Below the pieces are notes generated by a model. It saw only the letters and a program-made list of their open reading frames with translations, was not told where the DNA came from and ran no database searches. 64,000 nt of DNA from JAXGPX01 sp040766745 (GTDB lineage Bacteria; Bacillota; Sulfobacillia; Fermentithermobacillales; Fermentithermobacillaceae). The position numbers and the translations under genes are program-made. This document shows positions 8,153-16,786 of this stretch, piece after piece (position 1 is the first letter of the stretch; every line of letters starts with the position of its first letter). Where the stretch lies: positions 496,001 through 560,000 of the forward strand of contig JAXGPX010000001.1 in NCBI GenBank assembly GCA_040766745.1, given 5' to 3'.

Positions 8153-9370
8153 TTATGCCTTGTAATCGAATCTTGCGGTACTGAAAACCTCTGAATTCCC
8201 CAGATTCCATTCATCTGCAGCGGCATGGGAAACACCTATCTGCTTCGGCCCGTAGGAGGCCATGCGCTCCCGGCTGAAATCGCGGTGGGCCTGGTTTCGT
8301 TGGCCTGCCATGCCTTGGTCAACAAGGAACCCTGACAATGATAGCCCCCTCTCCGAAAGGGCCTGCGCAAGGCTCTCTTGGGAATTTGCCAGGGCTTGCT
8401 GAGTCTCGTGAGAAGAAGTAATGAACTTAACTGCTATCTCCTCGCCCCGTGAAGAGAGCAACACTGTCACTTTGCCCAAATTTGGTGGGTCTAGCTGGAT
8501 TTCAACTGTTTTTGACGGGTTTGCGTACCTGTTTTGCGCAAGCACCTTTGCTACTTCTTCGGAGTTCTTTACCAGGGCTTTGGAAGGTTCATTCCTGACA
8601 CCTATCTCAAATGCATCAACGGCCGGATGTACAATGGACTCAGCCCTTGCCCCATGTGCCATGTCGCGGGTTATGTCATGGGTTACAAGGCCGCAATCTG
8701 GGAACTCCTTGTCGTTTCTGGAATCAGCTGGTTCTTCACCTGGCTCCTGGCCAATAATGGCAGCATTGCCGCAAGGTAATTCCTGATTGTTGCAGACTGC
8801 TGCTTCTTCCAATGACCCAGGATTATGCCCATCGGTAAACTGCCGGGGCGGTGATGCAGGTACTCTCTCAGCTATGCCGCCAGAGATGCTTGAAACGGCC
8901 CTTTCCAGCCTTGCACCAACTTCAAGTGCCGGGCCTGCAACTGCATCACTGGTAATCCGTGCCTTACCCAGGGACATCAGGGTACTAAGTCGTTCATCTT
9001 GTGTAATTGGCCCGGGAATGTTCACGGCTTCAAGATCGATTTCAGCGTATGCCGGGTTTTGGGATGCCGCGCCTTCCAAGGGTAGGAGCTTAGTGCCACG
9101 GCTGATCTCATCTAGGAGCTCGCTAGAGTGGGATTCTCCTTGAACAATGAGTTCTATTCCCGGTTCGGCACCGATCCCTGGCAAAAAGCCTAGATCGTCT
9201 GAAACCATGGTGTGCTCAGTACCTTTGCAATAGAACATAGCAGCCAGGGTTGCCATTATGGCATTAAAACAGCGGCCGTCTCGGGCCCAATCTCTTGATG
9301 GCAGTGGCCCATACTTTGGCGGGCTGCTGTCTAAATGCTGCGTAGGCGCGAAGCCTATACTAACATCCAT
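8153..9370 (-). CDS. fliK: Flagellar hook-length control protein FliK
   Basis: 405 residues, mostly low-conservation and probably disordered, as usual for FliK. The C-terminal hook-length domain (about 280-360) is recognisable: VEIQLDPPNLGKVTV, then alternating strands and LAQALSERGLSLSGFLV. FliK measures hook length and triggers the FlhB specificity switch. The ATG at 9370 follows AGGAGGTGA. It lies 5 bases after the fliJ stop. The N-terminal two thirds cannot be assigned by homology. Confidence 0.85.
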   Translation of the reverse strand: MDVSIGFAPTQHLDSSPPKYGPLPSRDWARDGRCFNAIMATLAAMFYCKGTEHTMVSDDLGFLPGIGAEPGIELIVQGESHSSELLDEISRGTKLLPLEGAASQNPAYAEIDLEAVNIPGPITQDERLSTLMSLGKARITSDAVAGPALEVGARLERAVSSISGGIAERVPASPPRQFTDGHNPGSLEEAAVCNNQELPCGNAAIIGQEPGEEPADSRNDKEFPDCGLVTHDITRDMAHGARAESIVHPAVDAFEIGVRNEPSKALVKNSEEVAKVLAQNRYANPSKTVEIQLDPPNLGKVTVLLSSRGEEIAVKFITSSHETQQALANSQESLAQALSERGLSLSGFLVDQGMAGQRNQAHRDFSRERMASYGPKQIGVSHAAADEWNLGNSEVFSTARFDYKA

Positions 9371-9375
9371 TTATC

Positions 9376-9831
9376 TCAGTTCACCTCCTTTTCGCTGCGG
9401 TTAAAGTACATAGTCCCAATCTCATCAAGCTGCTTGCCTTGCTCCCACCAGTACATGGCCCTGTGCCGGGAAATCTGCTTTTCTTTAAGGCGTTCAAGGG
9501 CCCTTTTTTCCTGAGTTCGGGCAAGCACTTCCTCTTGAGCTTTCCTGACCATGGATTCCTGGTAAACCAATTCCTCCTTTCTGTTTGAGATATCCTCAGA
9601 AATTGCATTACCGTATACGAGAAGCGCCTTCACCTGTCCTAGATCAACACTCTTCAATAGGTGAATCCTTAGGCTTGCCTGGTTATCCAGCCTTGCCGAC
9701 TCAGCAATACTTAGCGCGTCTTTAACGACATGCATTTCTCTGAGTAGTCCGCCAAGCTTCTCCTCGGCAATGAGCCTTTTCATTTCCCTAACTGCGAGCA
9801 CTTTTTCCAGAGGAAACACAAACTTTTTCAA
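9376..9831 (-). CDS. fliJ: Flagellar export chaperone FliJ
   Basis: Coiled-coil stalk-like protein of 151 residues with the family start (M/L)KKFVFPLEKVLAVREM, long charged heptads, and the usual Glu/Lys-rich C-terminus. FliJ sits in the centre of the FliI hexamer and connects it to the FlhA ring. The start is TTG at 9831 directly after GGGAGGAACA; the longer frame to 9948 has no ribosome site and overlaps fliI. Confidence 0.85.
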   Translation of the reverse strand: MKKFVFPLEKVLAVREMKRLIAEEKLGGLLREMHVVKDALSIAESARLDNQASLRIHLLKSVDLGQVKALLVYGNAISEDISNRKEELVYQESMVRKAQEEVLARTQEKRALERLKEKQISRHRAMYWWEQGKQLDEIGTMYFNRSEKEVN

Positions 9832-9880
9832 TGTTCCTCCCTCGATCCTTATCGATAGAAATCCCTGAATGAACAGGGTA

Positions 9881-11197
9881 TCAGGTTTCACTGAATATTC
9901 CGGCCATCTGTGAAACGGCAGAATTAAATAGAGCCGTTTCATCAACACCTTGTTTCAAGAACGCATTTACCTTGTGTATGTACTTCAGAGCCTTGTCAAT
10001 GTTTGGGTTTGATCCCTTAACATATGCACCAATATTGATCAAATCCTCAGCCTTACGGTAAGTAGATAAGATAGTGCGCACCTCCTGGGCTGTGGTGAGA
10101 TGGTGCTCCTGCACAACGTCGGGCATAAGGCGAGATACGGACCCTAGAACGTCTATGGCAGGATAATGTCCCATCTGTGCCAGGTCCCTTGATAAGACTA
10201 TGTGGCCATCTAGAATGCCCCTTGCAGCGTCGGCAATCGGCTCATCCATGTCATCGCCCTCTACCAGGACTGTATAAATACCGGTGATACTGCCTTTGCT
10301 CCCCTTGCCAGCCCGTTCCAGTAGTTTCGGCAAATTGGCGAATACAGATGGTGTGTATCCTCTGGTAGTAGGCGGTTCGCCTATGGCCAGGCCGACTTCC
10401 CTGAGGGCCATACACCACCGTGTTACTGAATCCATCATCAAGAGGACCTGCAATCCCTGGTCCCTGAAGTATTCAGCAATGGCAGTTGCGACCCATGCAG
10501 CTTTGATTCGCAACAAAGCCGGTTCGTCTGAAGTGGCAACTACTACAACTGACCGTTTAAGGCCGTCTGTGCCGAGATCTTTTTCTATGAATTCTCTGAC
10601 TTCGCGGCCACGCTCGCCTATCAGTGCTATTACGTTGACATCGCCGGTAGTCTTTTTGGCCACCATACCCATTAACGTGGACTTTCCAACACCTGAACCA
10701 GAGAATATGCCTATTCTCTGGCCTTCGCCTAGGGTCAGCAGGGCATCTATAGCTCTGACTCCCGTAGGAAGAGGGCTTCCTATAAGTTCTCTCTCAAGGG
10801 GCGCAGGAGGCTTCTCCATGACCGGATAGTATGTGTCTACCAGCCATGAGGGTTTCTGATCGATTGGAAATCCCAGTGCGTCAGTGACCCTGCCAAGCAT
10901 TTGTTTGCTAACAGGAACCTCTAGCTCCCGGCCGGTGGCTTCCACTGATGAACCAGGTGCTATGCCATATAGGTCGCCAAACGGCATCAAGAGGACTCTG
11001 CCCCCTCTGAAACCGACAACTTCACCTAAGACCGGTATTCCTGAATCAGGTATTAACTTGCATATTTCACCCATCTTGGCCTTGGGGCCTGATGCTTCTA
11101 TCAGGAGTCCGATAATGTCCAGAACCGTTCCACGGAATGTTAATGTCCTGGCCAATTGTATTGCCTCAGCATACAGCGAATACTCAAGTTCCGTCAT
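9881..11197 (-). CDS. fliI: Flagellum-specific ATPase FliI
   Basis: 438 residues, F1-beta-like ATPase that energises flagellar protein export. The P-loop GSGVGKST is at residues 167-174, followed by GERGREVREFIE and a Walker B-type VLLMMDSVTRW, then PPTTRGYTPSVF. It starts ATG at 11197 with a 4-base overlap (ATGA) with the end of fliH, its negative regulator and partner. Length and motifs are complete. Confidence 0.97.
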   Translation of the reverse strand: MTELEYSLYAEAIQLARTLTFRGTVLDIIGLLIEASGPKAKMGEICKLIPDSGIPVLGEVVGFRGGRVLLMPFGDLYGIAPGSSVEATGRELEVPVSKQMLGRVTDALGFPIDQKPSWLVDTYYPVMEKPPAPLERELIGSPLPTGVRAIDALLTLGEGQRIGIFSGSGVGKSTLMGMVAKKTTGDVNVIALIGERGREVREFIEKDLGTDGLKRSVVVVATSDEPALLRIKAAWVATAIAEYFRDQGLQVLLMMDSVTRWCMALREVGLAIGEPPTTRGYTPSVFANLPKLLERAGKGSKGSITGIYTVLVEGDDMDEPIADAARGILDGHIVLSRDLAQMGHYPAIDVLGSVSRLMPDVVQEHHLTTAQEVRTILSTYRKAEDLINIGAYVKGSNPNIDKALKYIHKVNAFLKQGVDETALFNSAVSQMAGIFSET

Positions 11198-11910
11198 TGA
11201 ACTCCCCGCTCCCCTAAACGATTCCTGGCCTCTCCGATGGCCCTTGCAATGTTTGTAATTTGGGCATCAAGAGTTGCATCGACGTGTCCGGTGGGCGTCT
11301 CCACGACTGCTCCCTCAGAAATCGACTCGTCTCCGATTACCTCAATAGACCTATTACTGTACTGGCCCTGCAGTTTCTCTTTTCCACCTTCAAGAAGGGC
11401 AACAAGTTGGGGGTTAACATGGAGAGAGAATTTGCGTGCGTCTCCAATGGCTTCAATTCCCTGCCTCAACATGGAAAAGATCAGATCTGGGTCGTATGTG
11501 AGAGACTCTCCTACGATTTTCCTGGCAACTTCCAATGCCAGGGCAAGCAGTTTAGGTTCAGCCTTTTTGAGATACCTGTCATAAGTATCTCTGCACGAAT
11601 CAAGGGCATCTTGTGCTTGGCCGGCAAGTTTCTGGGCTTCCTCGAGCCCACTGGCATAGCCTTCTTTGAAACCTTGCTCGAAACCTGACCGCTTGGCTTG
11701 TTCACAGTCCTCTATAGATTTCAATTTTGCGTTTTCCAGGATTGAGGCTGCTTCCTGCTGGGCACGTTCCCTTATTTCATCTGCTTCACACATAGCCTGC
11801 TCTATGGTTCCGTCAACATCGATTTTCAGTGGTGCGTCTGTGGCTACTTCGAAAGGAGGAATCCATACAGAGCCGATATTCCTGTCTTCTAGCCTGAATA
11901 CCCTAGACAA
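11194..11910 (-). CDS. fliH: Flagellar assembly protein FliH
   Basis: 238 residues. There is an Ala/Glu-rich coiled coil (about 40-110) containing the FliH-type glycine heptads GFEQGFKEGYASGLEEA, then a V-type-ATPase E-subunit-like C-terminal domain (LALALEVARKIVGE, and DPSISEGGCVIET-like DESISEGAVVETPTG). FliH binds FliI and delivers it to the C-ring. The start is TTG at 11910, nine bases after GGAGGGG, overlapping the fliG stop by 8 bases. Confidence 0.9.
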   Translation of the reverse strand: MSRVFRLEDRNIGSVWIPPFEVATDAPLKIDVDGTIEQAMCEADEIRERAQQEAASILENAKLKSIEDCEQAKRSGFEQGFKEGYASGLEEAQKLAGQAQDALDSCRDTYDRYLKKAEPKLLALALEVARKIVGESLTYDPDLIFSMLRQGIEAIGDARKFSLHVNPQLVALLEGGKEKLQGQYSNRSIEVIGDESISEGAVVETPTGHVDATLDAQITNIARAIGEARNRLGERGVQ

Positions 11911-12922
11911 TTATTTCGTCCCCTCCTCCCCGGCCGATGATAATCTCGCCTTGATCTTCAAGCCGGCGTATAAGTCCCACAATGCGTTGCTGAGCCTCTT
12001 CCACGTCGCGGATTCTAACTGGGCCAAGGTAATCGATACTTTCTTTCAGGGTTTCTACAGCGCGGGACGATAGGTTTCTGTAGAATTTGCCTTTGACCTC
12101 TTCTGAAGCGGTTTTTAGCGCCAGCGGAAGATCCCTGGTCAGGTCAATGTCACGCAAGAATCGCTGCACAGACTTGTCGTCGAGGTAGATAATATCTTCG
12201 AATAGGAACATCCTTCGCTTGATTTCCTCTGCAAGTTCAGGAGATTCCATATCAAGGGCGCTCAGAATTGTTTTTTCAGTCTGCCTGTCAACATTGTTCA
12301 GGATTTCGACTATGGATCCGATGCCTCCGGCCTGGGTGTAATCCTGGCCTGCCATGGATAGGATTTTTCGTTCAAGTACCCGTTCGACTTCCTTAACAAC
12401 GTCAGGGCTTGTCCTATCCATCAATGATATCCTTCGGGCAACTTCTACTTGCAGATCAGGCTCAAGCGAAGCAAGGATTGATGCAGATTGGGAGGCTGAC
12501 AGATAGCTTAAGATAAGAGCTATGGTCTGGGGAGATTCGCTCTCCAGAAAATTCCGAATCTGGCCTCCGTCGGCTTTCCGTACTGTATCGAAAGGCCTTA
12601 CCTGCAGTGATGAAGTCAATCGTGCTAACACGTTCTGAGCTTGCTGGCTGCCAAGAGCCTTCTCAAGAAGTTTCTTGGCATATTCAATGCCGCCTTCTTC
12701 AATATATTCCTGGGCAAGGCACATCTCATTGAACTCTTCAAGCACCCTGTCCTTAACTTCCTGTTCCACCTTCCTCGTAGAGGCTATTTCCAGAGTAAGA
12801 ACATCAATATCCTCTTCCCTCAAGTGTTTCATTATCTGGGGAGACAAATCAGGGCCAAGAGTGATCAAGAGTATTGCTGCTTTCTCCCTGCCTGATAATC
12901 CAGCCCGGTATCCGTTAGTCAT
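11903..12922 (-). CDS. fliG: Flagellar motor switch protein FliG
   Basis: 339 residues, full length. The N-terminal FliF-binding domain (LSGREKAAILLITLG), middle armadillo-like domain with an EHPQ-like segment here SESPQTIALILSYL, and C-terminal torque domain (MFLFEDIIYLDDKSVQRFLRD, key part FLFEDIIYLDDKSVQ) with charged residues facing MotA are all present. FliG is the rotor ring subunit that interacts with the stator. The ATG at 12922 overlaps the fliF stop by 4 bases. Confidence 0.97.
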   Translation of the reverse strand: MTNGYRAGLSGREKAAILLITLGPDLSPQIMKHLREEDIDVLTLEIASTRKVEQEVKDRVLEEFNEMCLAQEYIEEGGIEYAKKLLEKALGSQQAQNVLARLTSSLQVRPFDTVRKADGGQIRNFLESESPQTIALILSYLSASQSASILASLEPDLQVEVARRISLMDRTSPDVVKEVERVLERKILSMAGQDYTQAGGIGSIVEILNNVDRQTEKTILSALDMESPELAEEIKRRMFLFEDIIYLDDKSVQRFLRDIDLTRDLPLALKTASEEVKGKFYRNLSSRAVETLKESIDYLGPVRIRDVEEAQQRIVGLIRRLEDQGEIIIGRGGGDEIIV

Positions 12923-14454
12923 CGCTCATCCTCCAGTAGCCATGATTTGACAAGGGCTGCAACAATCTTTGGGTCTGTTCTTGCAAGCCTCTCTACGTTT
13001 TCGCGGCTTCTCTGCCTTGCCATGAGCTCAGGGGAGATGCTTGATGCTGTTTCTGGAGCCGCCTGGGGCAGTGGGTAGGAAATTTCCGCCTGTTCGCGGC
13101 GCCTTCGCCTTGATATGAGGATGATTGCTGTTCCGGCAACCAGGGCAGCTGCTGCAGCTATTGCGTATACGTAAATACGTGGAAACTGTTCGGGGACAGG
13201 TGCCAGCGATTCATCGATCCGCCGGCTAAGACTGGTGTCAAAGAATATGCCTGTAACAGATATTTGGTCTTGCCTTGCCGGGTCGAGGCCAAGGGCTGCT
13301 GAGACAGTTTCAGAGATGACGTCCTTGCCAGCCTCATCCAGTTCTTTGTTTACTACCACTGCAACCGAGAGCCTCTTGATGGATCCGGGAGTGATCATGG
13401 TCTCGGTAATTTTCTGGTTCACTTCGTAATTTCTTAACGAATCAGTGCGATGATATTGAGATTCGCCCTGCCCCGGAGTAGCGTAAGAAGGAACGTCAAG
13501 CCCTCCTGCCTGGCCTCCAGGCATAGAACCTGTACCCTGATAAGTCTCACTTGTTTCTTGAGTACTCCTTAGAACTCCAGGCGGTTCAGATTCGAATGTA
13601 GTATCAGTTATCTTCACCCTATCCATATTGAGCTCAGTCCTCACCTGGCACACTACATTACCTGGCCCCAAGACAGGACTGAGTAAAGCCAGGAGCCGCC
13701 TTTCGAGTTCCCTTTCAGTACTTGAGGTTAGCTCTAGTATGGAATTTGGAGGCAAGTCGTCTTCTTGTGGCTGGCTGTAGGATAAATCCTGGGAAAGGAG
13801 CTTCCCTGAAGCATCTACCACTGTAACGTTTTCCGGGGAAAGCCCTTCTACTGATCTGGATACCAGGTTCACAATTCCCCGGATAGAACCAGAGGCAAGT
13901 TCCTGGCCAGGCCTGGTTTTCACCAGTACAGCGGCGGTGGCGGGCCTTCGTTGGGATGCGAATACCGACTGCTCAGGCAAAACGATATGAACCCGGGCTT
14001 CTTCTACCCCTGAGACTGCCTGGATTGTCCTTGTGAGTTCTCCTGAAAGGGCTCTTACATACTGTACTTTGCGTTCGAAGTCAGTAGACCAAATCCCATT
14101 TGAACCCATGCTTTCAAACCCGACAACACCTGACGAAGGAAGCCCCATGGTTGCCAGAGTTAGCCGGGTTCTGTGTACCTGGTCTGAAGGTATCTTTATA
14201 GTCTTGCCGCCGTCAGTCAGTTTGTAAGACACACCTTGCTTTTCAAGTTCGCTTACTATTGCGCCTGCGTCTACAGGATCCAGATTGGACCATAGGGTCT
14301 CATAGGCCGGCCCTCTGGTCGAGGTAAAGGTTAGTATCAACAGCAGTACCAGAACAATTACCCCTCCTGAGATGACTGCCAGCCTTTGTGGCCTCCTCAA
14401 GTTACTCCACGTGTCTTTTATACCCTTACCAAGGGAAACAACAGCATCCGGCAT
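12919..14454 (-). CDS. fliF: Flagellar MS-ring protein FliF
   Basis: 511 residues with two membrane helices, at about 25-46 and 433-453. The periplasmic part holds the ring-building motifs (GAIVSELEKQGVSYKL, GIWSTDFERKVQYVRALSGELTRTI in part) and the C-terminus carries the FliG-binding tail. FliF forms the first-assembled MS ring in the membrane. I place the start at ATG 14454, which has GGTGGAG six bases upstream; a GTG four codons earlier lies inside that site. Confidence 0.95.
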   Translation of the reverse strand: MPDAVVSLGKGIKDTWSNLRRPQRLAVISGGVIVLVLLLILTFTSTRGPAYETLWSNLDPVDAGAIVSELEKQGVSYKLTDGGKTIKIPSDQVHRTRLTLATMGLPSSGVVGFESMGSNGIWSTDFERKVQYVRALSGELTRTIQAVSGVEEARVHIVLPEQSVFASQRRPATAAVLVKTRPGQELASGSIRGIVNLVSRSVEGLSPENVTVVDASGKLLSQDLSYSQPQEDDLPPNSILELTSSTERELERRLLALLSPVLGPGNVVCQVRTELNMDRVKITDTTFESEPPGVLRSTQETSETYQGTGSMPGGQAGGLDVPSYATPGQGESQYHRTDSLRNYEVNQKITETMITPGSIKRLSVAVVVNKELDEAGKDVISETVSAALGLDPARQDQISVTGIFFDTSLSRRIDESLAPVPEQFPRIYVYAIAAAAALVAGTAIILISRRRRREQAEISYPLPQAAPETASSISPELMARQRSRENVERLARTDPKIVAALVKSWLLEDER

Positions 14455-14486
14455 TTGTAACTCCACCTACCTTCAGGAACTCTTCT

Positions 14487-14792
14487 TTATAGCGGCATTC
14501 TCATGATTTCCTGGTATGCTTCAATGGCCTTGTTCCTCACAGATACGATTAGATCCAGAGTAAGGCTGGCTTTTTCAGCTGCAAGGACAGCCGTGTGCAT
14601 GTCACGGGCGTTTCCGGTCACCAGGTCAATTTGAGATGCAAGGAGTTCCTGATCAAGGTTCTGGACAGCACTGGAAATCTGCTGGAATACTTGATTGAAA
14701 GAAGCATCTTTGCTGTTTAGAGTGGTATTGTTCTTGATAGAATTGCACGCCGATTGGCCCACAACGGGCGTGGAAACCGGTCTAACTAACAT
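14487..14792 (-). CDS. fliE: Flagellar hook-basal body protein FliE
   Basis: 101 residues, the family size. FliE links the MS ring to the proximal rod. The C-terminus shows the diagnostic DMHTAVLAAEKASLTLDLIV and VRNKAIEAYQEIMRMPL. The ATG at 14792 follows a G-rich ribosome site (GGGGGGGA). The 98 bases between it and flgC hold no gene. Confidence 0.93.
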   Translation of the reverse strand: MLVRPVSTPVVGQSACNSIKNNTTLNSKDASFNQVFQQISSAVQNLDQELLASQIDLVTGNARDMHTAVLAAEKASLTLDLIVSVRNKAIEAYQEIMRMPL

Positions 14793-14890
14793 GTATACTT
14801 CCCCCCCGAGAAGCGAAACTAGTCTCTATGTAATTTGATTCCGCCGGTCTTCTCTTTTTGGGCCTCGGTCTTAACCAGGCCTTGGATTTA

Positions 14891-15328
14891 TCAAACTCTG
14901 AGCATGTCCAGGGCTTTTTGTATCATTGCCCTAGATGCTTCAATAGCGGTAACATTGGCTTCGTATGCCCTTGTAGCCGCCATCATGTCAACCATTTCCG
15001 TTACAATATCTACGTTAGGATATGCAACGTAACCATCTGGTCCAGCGTCAGGATGTCCGGGCATATAGACCTGCTTAGGAGGAGAGGTATCTTCCACTAC
15101 TCCGGCAACCCTTACCCCTGAGGAAATCGGAAGCACAGAAGATAGGACATTCCTGAAAGAAGGGCCATCATTTTTTGTGGTAAAGACAGCCGCTTTACGG
15201 CGGTATACTCCACCATCTTCGGTTCTGGTGCTTTCAGCGTTAGCAAGGTTTGAGGCAATAAGATCCAGCCTGAGCCTTTGGGCTGTGAGCCCTGACGCAC
15301 TCGTTTCAATAGATGAAAAAATCTTCAT
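14891..15328 (-). CDS. flgC: Flagellar basal-body rod protein FlgC
   Basis: 145 residues. The N-terminus has the rod signature (SIETSASGLTAQRLRLD, LIASNLANAEST) and the C-terminus ends with MVDMMAATRAYEANVTAI, typical of FlgC. It forms part of the proximal rod. The ATG follows GGGAGGAGG. It begins 3 bases after flgB, so the two are co-translated. Confidence 0.95.
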   Translation of the reverse strand: MKIFSSIETSASGLTAQRLRLDLIASNLANAESTRTEDGGVYRRKAAVFTTKNDGPSFRNVLSSVLPISSGVRVAGVVEDTSPPKQVYMPGHPDAGPDGYVAYPNVDIVTEMVDMMAATRAYEANVTAIEASRAMIQKALDMLRV

Positions 15329-15331
15329 GAA

Positions 15332-15712
15332 CTACCTCCTCCCTTCTGTAATTGCTTTTCTCAAAAGTGAGAAGTGTGCAGCCAATTGTCTTGAGAGTGA
15401 TGTATAGTACAGAGCGTTTGCAGAGACTTCTGCCATCTCCCTGTCAATATCAACACTGTTGCCGTCAGGAGTGACACTGGATGTGTCTTGAGTTACCAAT
15501 GGGATATCGTGACTTGCTTTCTCTAAGTGTAGAGGGCTGGTTGTGGACAAGACTGTACGAGGCCCAATTGCATTCTTGAGATAATGGGCGAAGTTCAAAT
15601 CCTTTTTCTTATATCCGGGTGTTTCACTGTTAGCAACGTTGCCGGCCAAAACCTCATGGCGAAGCCAGGAACCGTCTAGCCCTCTTTGCATAAGCCTGGT
15701 TATGTCCGCCAT
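15332..15712 (-). CDS. flgB: Flagellar basal-body rod protein FlgB
   Basis: 126 residues, first gene of the flagellar operon. Motifs: AGNVANSETPGYKKKDLNF at the N-terminus (rod signature VLAGNVANSETPGYKKK) and DIDREMAEVSANALYY near the C-terminus, standard for FlgB. The ATG follows AGGAG at 7 bases. The upstream leader of about 240 bases contains a riboswitch and terminator, so expression of this gene and all downstream flagellar genes is probably controlled at transcript elongation. Confidence 0.95.
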   Translation of the reverse strand: MADITRLMQRGLDGSWLRHEVLAGNVANSETPGYKKKDLNFAHYLKNAIGPRTVLSTTSPLHLEKASHDIPLVTQDTSSVTPDGNSVDIDREMAEVSANALYYTSLSRQLAAHFSLLRKAITEGRR

Positions 15713-15730
15713 TTTACCACTCCTTCTAGA

Positions 15731-15763
15731 AAGAAAAACCTTCCGCAGAAAAGCCGGAAGGTT
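15731..15763 (-). terminator. Intrinsic terminator in the flgB leader
   Basis: On the minus strand a 9-bp perfect stem (AACCTTCCG at 15763-15755 with CGGAAGGTT at 15745-15737, 9-base loop) is followed at once by TTTTTCTT. It lies between the riboswitch and the flgB ribosome site, so it is the likely expression platform that decides read-through into the flagellar operon. Confidence 0.85.
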
Positions 15764-15787
15764 ATACTGTTATTCAGTAGCAATAAC

Positions 15788-15900
15788 TACCGCCCTTCGG
15801 CAACCCGGCTATCATAGTAGTGGCTATTGCCAATACCTTAGACCCGTGGCTTTGCGTCTCTGCCTTTAGGCAGATTTGCCTTTGTCGCTTGCGGCAACAT
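15788..15900 (-). promoter_or_regulatory. Cyclic di-GMP-I (GEMM-I) riboswitch aptamer
   Basis: The RNA read on the minus strand contains the conserved core in order: GCGACAAAGGCAAA, a small hairpin closed by a tetraloop-like UAAA (UCUGCCUAAAGGCAGA), GACGCAAAGCCACGGGUCUAAG, a second hairpin around GGCAAUAGCC, and the 3' block GAUAGCCGGGUUGCCGA. GGCAAA, GACGCAAAGCC, CUAAG and GGGUUGCCG are the signature elements of the class I c-di-GMP riboswitch. It precedes a terminator and the flagellar operon, so c-di-GMP probably controls motility genes, as known for the flgB leader of Clostridioides difficile. Whether ligand turns expression off or on cannot be read with certainty. Ends are approximate. 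Confidence 0.9.
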
Positions 15901-15957
15901 TTTCCTTATTTGGTTGTTATGCATGGATTCGACAGAAACTCAAGAATTCCTTCTTGT

Positions 15958-15986
15958 ATTATCGATAAAACTCAACTTTTCGTCAC
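15958..15986 (-). promoter_or_regulatory. Candidate sigma-A promoter of the flagellar operon
   Basis: On the minus strand GTGACG, 17 bases, then GATAAT (five of six -10 matches). It begins just after the codY stop, and the predicted transcript start (about 15951) lies about 50 bases before the riboswitch. A sigma-D-type promoter was looked for and not found. Confidence 0.5.
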
Positions 15987-15989
15987 TTT

Positions 15990-16763
15990 TTACCTCAATT
16001 TGTTGAGTTCTTCCAAGAGTTTTTCGTTCAAGACCTTTATATATGTTCCTTTCATGCCCAGAGAACGGGATTCTATTACTCCTGCTGACTCGAATTTCCG
16101 CAGAGCGTTGACTATCACAGAACGAGTTATGCCGACTCGATCTGCTACTTTGGAGGCCACAAGGTAGCCTTCATTTCCGCCAAGTTCATCAAAGATATGC
16201 TTCATGGCGTTTAACTCAGAGAACGACAGAGTCCCTAAAGCTACTTGTACTGCAGCTTGCTGCCTGGCTTCCTCTTCTACAGTATCCTGGTTGTGGCGAA
16301 TCATCTCCATAGCAGTAACCGTTGCTGCGTGTTCTGCCAAAATGAGGTCAGAAGCTTGCAGTTCACCTGCAACTCGAGCAAGAACAAGAGTTCCGAGCCT
16401 ATCACCGCCACAAACTACAGGCAAAATAGTCGTAACTTTGCCTGCATAAGGGCACTCATGTTCGTTTCTGAACACACATCTTCCGATCTCATGCTGTAAG
16501 TTGGCTGCAGTATCACGGTACATATACAGACGCTCATTGTATGAGGGCGGAAATTCCTTCCCTGCCAGGACTTCTTTGATAACATGGCAGTCAAAGTCGT
16601 CTACAAGCGAGTAGCCAAGGATATAACCAAGCTTGTCCAGGATATAAACGTTACATTCCAATGAATCCCTGACTACCCGTGCACTTGCCTGGAAGTCAAC
16701 TTCAGTTGCTGCGGTTCGTAGTAGCTGGTTCATTTTCCGTGTTTTCTCAAGCAATGTCTGCAT
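15990..16763 (-). CDS. codY: GTP-sensing global regulator CodY
   Basis: 257 residues, family size. CodY is a DNA-binding repressor activated by branched-chain amino acids and GTP that controls nutrient response, competence, sporulation and motility. The N-terminal GAF-like part (MQTLLEKTRKMNQLLR) and the C-terminal winged helix (VASKVADRVGITRSVIVNAL) with LEELNKLR near the end are clear. I chose the ATG at 16763 because AAAGGGAGAG is correctly spaced before it; an ATG six codons earlier has only 2 bases after its site. It follows hslU by 23 bases, the order known from Bacillus. Confidence 0.96.
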   Translation of the reverse strand: MQTLLEKTRKMNQLLRTAATEVDFQASARVVRDSLECNVYILDKLGYILGYSLVDDFDCHVIKEVLAGKEFPPSYNERLYMYRDTAANLQHEIGRCVFRNEHECPYAGKVTTILPVVCGGDRLGTLVLARVAGELQASDLILAEHAATVTAMEMIRHNQDTVEEEARQQAAVQVALGTLSFSELNAMKHIFDELGGNEGYLVASKVADRVGITRSVIVNALRKFESAGVIESRSLGMKGTYIKVLNEKLLEELNKLR

Positions 16764-16786
16764 TTCTACTCTCCCTTTCATTTCCC

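Noticed and set aside
10284..10829. 181-residue ORF on the plus strand
   Set aside because: Antisense shadow of fliI, low-complexity composition, no ribosome site.
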